The translations under genes were made by a program, and so were the position numbers. A stretch of 19,210 nt of DNA. Origin: Candidatus Woesearchaeota archaeon CG10_big_fil_rev_8_21_14_0_10_32_24 (GTDB taxonomy: Archaea; Nanobdellota; Nanobdellia; Woesearchaeales; GW2011-AR9). The DNA lies in contig PCYG01000083.1 of NCBI GenBank assembly GCA_002763025.1, positions 4,868 through 24,077 of the forward strand. The letters run 5' to 3'. Of the stretch, positions 14,187-19,210 are shown one piece after another. The notes beneath the pieces are model-generated. The model saw only the letters and a list, made by a program, of their open reading frames with translations, ran no database searches and had not been told where the DNA came from. The first letter of the stretch is position 1; each line of letters begins with the position of its first letter.

Positions 14187-14711
14187 ATGACAACAGAAAA
14201 TCAATCTAAAAAAGAACAAAGCAGTAAACCTGCAAGTACACATGCTAAGTCTATAAATCAAAAAACAGAGCCTAAAGCTTCAACAGGAGAAAAAATTGCA
14301 ATTGTATTAGTTCGTGGTCTTGTAGACGTATCTGCACAAGTGAAAGATACATTACAAATGCTTCATTTGACGCGAAAAAATCATTGTGTTGTTATTGTGG
14401 ATAATCCCGTAAATCGTGGTATGATTAAGAAAGTAAAAGATTATATTGCATATGGAGAAATCTCAGAAGAAACATATAATAAGTTAGTTGAAAAACGAGG
14501 CACAGAATTTCAAGGCCGAGAACAAGATGGGAAGAAAAAATATTCCTATAAATTTTTAGAAATTAATGGAAAAAAATACAAACCATATTTCCGTTTGAAC
14601 CCTCCTCGTAAAGGCTTTGGTCGTAAAGGAATCAAAGTTGCATTTAAAGCTGGCGGTAGTTTAGGAAATCGTGGTAACAAAATGAATGATCTCATTGAGA
14701 GAATGTTATAA
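14187..14711 (+). CDS. rpl30: Large subunit ribosomal protein L30 (uL30)
   Basis: Large-subunit protein of the archaeal/eukaryotic L7/L30 type. It has 174 residues. The first 36 or so form a lysine/serine/glutamine-rich extension; the core then begins IAIVLVRGLVDVSAQVKDTL with LHLTRKNHCVVIVDNPVNRG. The long archaeal C-terminal part follows: KVKDYIAYGEI, PYFRLNPPRKGFGRKGIKV and GSLGNRGNKMNDLIERML. One base separates it from S5. Confidence 0.95.
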   Translation: MTTENQSKKEQSSKPASTHAKSINQKTEPKASTGEKIAIVLVRGLVDVSAQVKDTLQMLHLTRKNHCVVIVDNPVNRGMIKKVKDYIAYGEISEETYNKLVEKRGTEFQGREQDGKKKYSYKFLEINGKKYKPYFRLNPPRKGFGRKGIKVAFKAGGSLGNRGNKMNDLIERML

Positions 14712-14716
14712 TTAAA

Positions 14717-15181
14717 ATGGTAGTCAGAAAATCCAAAAAAGTTAATAAGTACAGGGCACATACAACCCATGGTGGTGGCCACAGAAAGAAAAGACGTGGT
14801 GCAGGTAGTCGGGGTGGTCGCGGTAATGCAGGTTTAGGTAAACGTGCAGGACATAAAAAACGTCAACCTTTAGCTGGAAGACAAGGTTTTAGACCAAGAA
14901 GAACAATTGAAATGATTAAAAGCATTAATGTATCTTTCTTTACAGCAGTTAAAGTAGAAAATTTAGTTGCTGAGGGAAAAGCAATAAAAGAAGGTAATAT
15001 TTACGTGATTGATTTAGCAAAATTAGGTGTTCAAAAATTATTAGGAACCGGAAAAACCAATGTAGCATTAAAATTAACAGTTGCAACAGCATCTGTAGCT
15101 GCAATTGAAAAGGTAGAATCCGCGGGTGGACATGTTTTGATTGCAAATCAAGTGGGAGATACTGAAACGCAAAGTAGTTAA
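14717..15181 (+). CDS. rpl15: Large subunit ribosomal protein L15 (uL15), C-terminus possibly frameshifted
   Basis: Late-assembling large-subunit protein. The glycine-rich basic N-terminus (HTTHGGGHRKKRRGAGSRGG, RGNAGLGKRAGHKKRQ) and the C-terminal domain (VYVIDLAKLGVQKLLGTG-like, here IYVIDLAKLGVQKLLGTGK, then AAIEKVESAGGHVLI) identify it. It has 154 residues. After GGHVLIANQVGDTE it ends TQSS. In the +1 frame, codons from about 15162 continue without a stop to TAA at 15231-15233 and read as a basic, proline-containing tail in host-like codons. The present end may therefore be a frameshifted one. It starts five bases after L30 with TTATAATTAAAATG. Confidence 0.94.
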   Translation: MVVRKSKKVNKYRAHTTHGGGHRKKRRGAGSRGGRGNAGLGKRAGHKKRQPLAGRQGFRPRRTIEMIKSINVSFFTAVKVENLVAEGKAIKEGNIYVIDLAKLGVQKLLGTGKTNVALKLTVATASVAAIEKVESAGGHVLIANQVGDTETQSS

Positions 15182-15233
15182 ACCACCTGTGCCTAAGCAT
15201 TTACATACTAAAGTAACAGAAGAACCAACATAA
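15162..15233 (+). other. Open +1-frame segment after L15, possible relic C-terminus
   Basis: In the frame one base ahead of L15 the sequence reads LKRKVVKPPVPKHLHTKV then TEEPT and a stop at 15231-15233. Its codons (AAA, CCA, TTA, ACA, GAA) match those used in the operon, and it has no start of its own. If joined to L15 the gap to secY would fall from 76 to 24 bases, in line with the compact operon. It could also be plain intergenic DNA that happens to be open over 23 codons, or a sequencing indel. Confidence 0.35.
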
Positions 15234-15241
15234 GTTGGTTC
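15222..15241 (+). promoter_or_regulatory. Perfect 8-bp hairpin between L15 and secY
   Basis: GAACCAAC (15222-15229), loop ATAA, GTTGGTTC (15234-15241). It sits 16 bases before the secY ATG and is followed by A/T-rich sequence but no T-run, so it is not an obvious terminator. It could be an mRNA processing or stability element that sets secY expression apart from that of ribosomal proteins. The +1-frame stop after L15 lies in its loop. Role unknown. Confidence 0.5.
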
Positions 15242-15257
15242 ATAATTTATAATTAAA

Positions 15258-16694
15258 ATGGGTCTCTTCGATATAATCATTGGAAATCTTCCAGAAGTAA
15301 AAGGGACTAAACAACGGATTCCCTTTAAAGAAAAATTAAAATGGACGTTGCTTATTCTAGTTTTGTTTTATATTCTTGGACATATTCCCTTATTTGGTTT
15401 AGCAAATAATGCTTTAGCAAATTTTGAATTTTTATCTATTATTTTAGGAGCATCTTTTGGAAGTATTATTTCTTTAGGAATTGGTCCAATTGTAACTGCT
15501 TCTATTGTGTTACAATTACTTTCAGGTACAGGAATTATGAGTTTGGATTTATCAACTTCTGAAGGTAAAAAACGATTTCAAGGTCTACAGAAATTATTAA
15601 GTATCTTTTTCATCATCTTTGAAGCAATTATTTATGTGGCAATGGGTGGACTTTCAACAGGTGGATATTATGATCCTGTAACAGGTGGTTTCTTAGTTCT
15701 ATTTGCAGCAGGTGCACTTCCTTTAGCAAAAAGTCAAATTTTCACACTTCAAGCATTATTAATCATACAACTTATTTTAGGTGGTTTATTAATTATGTTT
15801 ATGGACGAAGTTGTGTCAAAATGGGGTTTTGGCAGTGGTTTAAGTTTATTCATTGTAGCTGGAGTTGCACAACAAATTATGATCAGATTATTTAACTTCA
15901 TTCCAACTCCTGGATCCGAAATTGCATCTGGAGCGATCCCAGCAATATTTCAATCTCTTTCAATTGGTGATGTTACAACCGTGGGTTTAATGTTAGCAGG
16001 AATTATAAGTACTGTCGTAGTTTTCGCTTTAAGTGTTTATGGTCAAGCAATGAAAGTAGAAATTCCTCTTTCATTTGGTAAAGTTCGTGGATATGGCATG
16101 CGATGGCCATTAAACTTTTTTTATACCTCAAACATTCCAGTAATTTTAGTTGCAGCCTTACTTGCTAATATTCAATTATTTGCACGTCTTTTTGAGAATA
16201 TAGGGTATCCAATTTTAGGAACCTTTGCAGGTCAAAATCCAGCATCCGGAATTGTATTATGGACCTCTCATCAAAATTTAGCCGCTGCTTTAATTCAGCA
16301 AGGGTCATTAACCTTATTACAAATTGGTCAAGCAGTTACTTATGTTTCATTGATGGTAATTGGTTCCATGGTTTTCAGTGTGTTCTGGATGCAGACAGCA
16401 GGTATGGATCCTAAATCTCAAGCAAAACAAATATTATCTTCAGGATTACAAATGCAAGGATTTAGAAGAGACGAACGTGTCTTAGAAAAAATCTTGGGCA
16501 GATACATTTGGCCATTAACCATAATTGGTGGTGGTTCAGTAGGATTACTTGCATCAATTGCAGATTTATCTGGTGCATTATCAAGCGGAACAGGACTTTT
16601 ATTATCCGTAATGATTATCTATAAACTCTACGAAGAAATCGCAAAACAACACATGATGGATATGCATCCTGCGATGCGTAAATTTATGGAATAA
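15258..16694 (+). CDS. secY: Protein translocase subunit SecY (Sec61 alpha)
   Basis: Pore-forming subunit of the Sec translocon in the cytoplasmic membrane. It exports and inserts proteins and docks the ribosome near L23/L29. Its 478 residues are of normal archaeal length, with about ten hydrophobic segments. The N-terminus has an amphipathic stretch (QRIPFKEKLKWTLLILVL) leading to TM1. TM2a (plug) and TM2b are around GASFGSIISLGIGPIVTASI. A cytosolic loop follows KWGFGSGLSLFIVAGVAQQI. The conserved YGMRWPLNFFYTSNIPVIL segment and the ribosome-facing C-terminal loop near QAKQILSSGLQMQGFR are present. It is last in the operon. ATG context is TTTATAATTAAAATG with no Shine-Dalgarno motif. Confidence 0.97.
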   Translation: MGLFDIIIGNLPEVKGTKQRIPFKEKLKWTLLILVLFYILGHIPLFGLANNALANFEFLSIILGASFGSIISLGIGPIVTASIVLQLLSGTGIMSLDLSTSEGKKRFQGLQKLLSIFFIIFEAIIYVAMGGLSTGGYYDPVTGGFLVLFAAGALPLAKSQIFTLQALLIIQLILGGLLIMFMDEVVSKWGFGSGLSLFIVAGVAQQIMIRLFNFIPTPGSEIASGAIPAIFQSLSIGDVTTVGLMLAGIISTVVVFALSVYGQAMKVEIPLSFGKVRGYGMRWPLNFFYTSNIPVILVAALLANIQLFARLFENIGYPILGTFAGQNPASGIVLWTSHQNLAAALIQQGSLTLLQIGQAVTYVSLMVIGSMVFSVFWMQTAGMDPKSQAKQILSSGLQMQGFRRDERVLEKILGRYIWPLTIIGGGSVGLLASIADLSGALSSGTGLLLSVMIIYKLYEEIAKQHMMDMHPAMRKFME

Positions 16695-16708
16695 TTTTTT
16701 TTTCTTTT
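16695..16708 (+). terminator. T-tract terminator after secY
   Basis: Nine T residues, one C and four more T residues begin directly after the secY stop codon. Archaeal RNA polymerase terminates on such U-tracts without needing a hairpin, and none is seen here. It marks the likely 3' end of the ribosomal operon; the next promoter lies about 65 bases further on. Confidence 0.7.
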
Positions 16709-16770
16709 GATCAAATGGGTATCAAATCAATAAATTTATGCTTTATCTCTCCAATACCTTCACCACAATG

Positions 16771-16780
16771 TTTATATAAT
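16771..16780 (+). promoter_or_regulatory. TATA-box promoter for the downstream three-gene unit
   Basis: TTTATATAAT is centred about 40 bases before the ATG at 16817, predicting a start near 16802 and a leader of about 15 nt. A second A/T box (TTATAATTA, about 16781-16789) overlaps the downstream side and could also serve, giving a leaderless message. The preceding ACCACAATG may hold the BRE. Confidence 0.55.
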
Positions 16781-16816
16781 TTATAATTATCTTTAATCTA
16801 TTCCAAAGTATATCAG

Positions 16817-17374
16817 ATGTTAAAAAAAAAGAGGCAGATTACAGATTTTCAGTTTAAACTAGGTCTTACAATTTTAATTTTATTAATAATTATCATTTTT
16901 TATTTTGTATTTGTTGCAGAGAGATTTACCATCAAAGAAGATAGTATTGGGCAAGAACCACTTCTTGAAAAACAAATTAGTTATAATACGGAATTTTGTG
17001 CCAATAGATTAACAGAATTAGCACATGAAATCCATTTCTTAGAAAAAGAAATTATTTCAGAGAAAGAAATTTTAGGTGCTGAAGGTCTTGTAAAAGACCA
17101 AGAACAAAAAGTTATTACAATAGAACAACGTGAATTACAAGAAGTTAAAGATGAATTTGAAAAATATAAATCAATTTGTGACCAATTTGATGAAAATCCT
17201 ACCTCTGAAATTTGTGTAACATTCTTACAAGAAGCAAAAGATAAGTTAGATATAGCACAGAAAAATGTGGATGAATCCACAGGATTAAAGCACATTGAGA
17301 TCACATTAAAAGAACTTCGTAATACAAAAAGAATTTATGAAGGGATGAACAACATTTGTGATAATTTAAAATAA
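16817..17374 (+). CDS. Unrecognised single-pass membrane protein with coiled-coil, four-cysteine outer domain
   Basis: The family is not recognised. The 185-residue protein has a basic N-terminus (MLKKKRQ), one strongly hydrophobic segment at about residues 15-34 (an uncleaved signal anchor by appearance), then a charged, mostly helical region of 150 residues. By the positive-inside rule this region should face outside the cell. It has heptad-like coiled-coil character around 65-120 and 135-175 and exactly four cysteines (61, 121, 133, 181), enough for two disulfides. First gene of a promoter-led unit. The next gene starts nine bases later with GGAT before its ATG. No enzymatic motif is seen. 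It could be a surface scaffold or a partner of the antiporter encoded two genes on; this is speculation. Confidence 0.75.
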   Translation: MLKKKRQITDFQFKLGLTILILLIIIIFYFVFVAERFTIKEDSIGQEPLLEKQISYNTEFCANRLTELAHEIHFLEKEIISEKEILGAEGLVKDQEQKVITIEQRELQEVKDEFEKYKSICDQFDENPTSEICVTFLQEAKDKLDIAQKNVDESTGLKHIEITLKELRNTKRIYEGMNNICDNLK

Positions 17375-17383
17375 GGATTAAAT

Positions 17384-17944
17384 ATGGGAAATAAATATGC
17401 TGGCTTTTTAGAGGAGATAAATACTACTTTAGGACAGTGTGGTGCAATGAAAAAACATTTTTCAGATGCTCTTAATGATTTAGATTATTTAAAATCACAT
17501 TTGGAAAAAAGGAACCTTAGAAATGCTAATATAAATTTAAAACGAGCGAACAATGCGGGAAGAAGAGTGTCTCAATCTTTTGACCGAGTTAAAAAAACTA
17601 TCAAAACAATCATAGACGATTCTCTAATTTCTAATGAGGATAAAACTAAATTTAATAATTTTTTACAAAATGTCAAACCCCATGAATCAGCTTTAATATT
17701 GGACACATCGTACTTTGTTGGAAAACTAGGAGGTGATGTGGATTCATTAGGAGTTCAACTAGATCTTTATAAAAAGGGAAAACAAACATCTGAAATGGTT
17801 TTAATAGAATTAAATGATTTGATTGCACGTATAAACAAAATTATTGCAGGACCAAGTTTATCTTTAAGTAATGTGGGTTTACTTCCATTTATGGCAGTAT
17901 TAAAAGATTTGTTACCTCTGGCTAAAAAATTAAAGGAGTTATAA
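17384..17944 (+). CDS. Unrecognised helical protein
   Basis: A 186-residue protein of unknown family with no signal peptide and no clear membrane segment. It is mostly predicted alpha-helix: charged amphipathic helices in 20-80 (DALNDLDYLKSHLEKRN and RRVSQSFDRVKKTIK), a middle with YFVGKLGGDVDSLGV, and a leucine/proline-rich end (VGLLPFMAVLKDLLPLAKKL) that might bind a membrane surface or partner. One cysteine (C19). A weak GGAT Shine-Dalgarno motif precedes the ATG. Its stop overlaps the antiporter start by one base (TAATG), so translation of the two is probably coupled. That coupling suggests a functional link with the transporter, though direct evidence is lacking. Confidence 0.72.
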   Translation: MGNKYAGFLEEINTTLGQCGAMKKHFSDALNDLDYLKSHLEKRNLRNANINLKRANNAGRRVSQSFDRVKKTIKTIIDDSLISNEDKTKFNNFLQNVKPHESALILDTSYFVGKLGGDVDSLGVQLDLYKKGKQTSEMVLIELNDLIARINKIIAGPSLSLSNVGLLPFMAVLKDLLPLAKKLKEL

Positions 17945-19104
17945 TGAATTTAATCCTTTTTCTTGCGGGCGTATTCTTATTTACCTTTTTAGTTGGAAGA
18001 TTTCTAGAACGAATTCGTATCCCTTGGATTTTTTCTGCTCTCCTTATAGGTCTCGGTTTAGCAGCATACAATCCATTTAAAGCGATTACGAGTTCAGAAT
18101 CATTTGTATTTTTAGCACAGTTAGGAATGTATTTTCTTTTATTTATTATTGGATTTGAAATTAATTTTAAAGAAATTCGTAAGAAGGAAGGATTTATCAT
18201 TAAAACAACACTGGCAATTATATTCGCAGAAGGTTTTTTTGGAACTTTCTTAGTTCATTATTTATTTGATATCTCTTGGACCATTTCTATTTTAGTTGCA
18301 ATTTCATTTGCAACTGTTGGAGAAGCAATTCTGTTACCGATTCTTGATGAATTTAAACTTACAAAAAAACCACTAGGTCAAATTATATTAGGTATAGGAG
18401 TTTTAGACGACATAATTGAAGTCGTAACCATCATTATTCTTACGATTTTATTAGGAAATATAGCGGGACACACACAAACCAAAATTATAATTACATTAAG
18501 TATTCTATTAGGGTTATTTATCTCTGCGTATCTCCTTAGTAAACTTAAATATCAAGCAGCAAAGATTCATTTTAAAGGAATTGCATCATTTTTTCTGTTT
18601 GTAATTTTTTTCATTTTTGCCTTTATTGGGATTGGGTTAATAGCTGAGGCTGCAGCCTTAGGAGCAATTCTTGCAGGGATGGCGTTACACAATTTTATCC
18701 CAAAGAAAAGATGGAATATTATTGATTCTGAAATGCGTACGATGGCTTACGGATTTTTCGCACCAATATTCTTTTTATGGGTTGGGTTAGATACTGATAT
18801 ATTCTATCTCTTGAAATATCCTCTTCTTATTTTAGCTATTATAGCTTTAACAAATATTACAAAAATTTGTGTAAGTTATTTTATGGGAAGGAAAGAGTTG
18901 GGAGTAAAGAAATCAATTATCATGGGTGTTAGTTTAACCGTGAAGTTTAGTACCAGTATTGTTATAATTAAATTATTATTTGAAAATAATCTGATTCCCC
19001 AGACTTTATATTCTGTTCTTGTAGGGGCAACTATTATATTTCAATTTATAGTTCCATTCTTATTATCAAATTTGATTAAAAGATGGAAAATCCATTTAAA
19101 ATGA
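17944..19104 (+). CDS. Cation/proton antiporter, CPA2 (Kef-like) family, transport domain only
   Basis: Membrane exchanger of monovalent cations (Na+ or K+) against protons. It has 386 residues, nearly all in about 11-13 hydrophobic segments. CPA2 features are visible: an N-terminal helix followed by RIRIPWIFSALLIGLGL, the FLLFIIGFEINFKEI segment, the broken-helix motif FATVGEAILLPIL, and the paired acidic residues D155-D156 in GVLDDIIE that bind the ion. LGAILAGMAL, PIFFLWVGLDTD and a lysine at 334 (LTVKFSTS), where related exchangers have a basic residue, follow. No RCK/TrkA-N regulatory domain follows, unlike KefB/KefC. GGAG lies a few bases before the ATG. It is the last gene of the three-gene unit. 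Ion specificity cannot be told from sequence. Confidence 0.9.
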   Translation: MNLILFLAGVFLFTFLVGRFLERIRIPWIFSALLIGLGLAAYNPFKAITSSESFVFLAQLGMYFLLFIIGFEINFKEIRKKEGFIIKTTLAIIFAEGFFGTFLVHYLFDISWTISILVAISFATVGEAILLPILDEFKLTKKPLGQIILGIGVLDDIIEVVTIIILTILLGNIAGHTQTKIIITLSILLGLFISAYLLSKLKYQAAKIHFKGIASFFLFVIFFIFAFIGIGLIAEAAALGAILAGMALHNFIPKKRWNIIDSEMRTMAYGFFAPIFFLWVGLDTDIFYLLKYPLLILAIIALTNITKICVSYFMGRKELGVKKSIIMGVSLTVKFSTSIVIIKLLFENNLIPQTLYSVLVGATIIFQFIVPFLLSNLIKRWKIHLK

Positions 19105-19167
19105 ATCTTCGGAGCCTATAAATCGATGCTGGGTCTTTGTTCTGGCCTTTTTGAAATTTAAGGAATA

Positions 19168-19176
19168 AATTTATAT
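19168..19176 (+). promoter_or_regulatory. TATA-box promoter for a gene running off the window
   Basis: AATTTATAT lies about 28 bases before an ATG at 19200, which suits a leaderless transcript. A five-T run (19148-19152) just upstream is a weak candidate terminator for the antiporter gene. Confidence 0.45.
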
Positions 19177-19199
19177 TTCATTAGTTTATTCTCTATAAG

Positions 19200-19210
19200 A
19201 TGCAATTAAA
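19200..19210 (+). CDS. Possible first codons of the next gene (truncated by window end)
   Basis: The last 11 bases begin ATG CAA TTA AA, at leaderless distance from the TATA box at 19168-19176. Only Met-Gln-Leu-Lys/Asn can be read, so the product cannot be named. The call rests on promoter spacing alone. Confidence 0.3.

Noticed and set aside
3570..18200. Many minus-strand open frames of 60-107 codons across the operon
   Set aside because: They lie opposite well-identified genes, have unnatural composition (for example phenylalanine- and serine-rich complements of lysine-rich tails) and show no start signals.
1..19210. CRISPR array, transposase, integrase, toxin-antitoxin or defence genes
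   Set aside because: No regularly spaced repeats and no coding sequence of these families were found on either strand.

Overview
The window is an AT-rich archaeal chromosome segment. Its core, 2447-16694, is the archaeal S10-spc-type ribosomal protein cluster on the + strand: L3, L4, L23, L2, S19, L22, S3, L29, aIF1/SUI1, RNase P protein Rpp29, S17, L14, L24, S4e, L5, S14, S8, L6, L32e, L19e, L18, S5, L30, L15 and SecY. S4e, L32e, L19e, aIF1 and Rpp29 at these places, and archaeal-type versions of the rest, exclude bacteria. The gene order is the euryarchaeal one. The AT-rich bias, lysine/glutamate-rich tails on several ribosomal proteins and unrecognised coiled-coil neighbours would suit a DPANN archaeon (for example a Woesearchaeota/Nanoarchaeota-like lineage). 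That placement is inference and needs a tree.

Upstream lie archaeal-type phosphoenolpyruvate carboxylase (PpcA, 11-1462) and a PrxQ/BCP peroxiredoxin (1742-2209). The gap between them holds a 112-bp foldback element with perfect 12-bp terminal inverted repeats and a perfect 8-bp target-site duplication, so it looks like a MITE. The ribosomal operon has a clear promoter at about 2255 that sits inside an inverted repeat, then a leader of about 160 nt that can fold into a closed multibranch structure. That leader is the best candidate here for an undescribed regulatory element.

The 25 ribosomal-operon genes are packed tightly: four-base ATGA overlaps, one-base overlaps or gaps of 16 nt or less. 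The exception is a 76-nt gap before secY. It contains an in-phase remnant that looks like a shifted L15 C-terminus, and a perfect 8-bp hairpin. Genes with ATGA overlaps mostly show a Shine-Dalgarno-like GGAG/GAGG. Genes preceded by a short spacer mostly have an A/T-rich TATAAA-like run directly before ATG and no Shine-Dalgarno motif. The operon makes ribosomal subunit proteins, an initiation factor, a tRNA-processing protein and the membrane translocon. It ends with a T-tract terminator after secY.

Downstream, 16817-19104 is a separate, promoter-led, three-gene unit: a single-pass membrane protein with a coiled-coil, four-cysteine outer domain; an unrecognised helical protein; and a CPA2-type cation/proton antiporter without a regulatory RCK domain. 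The window closes with another TATA box and the first codons of a further gene. No tRNA, rRNA, CRISPR array or transposase gene is visible.
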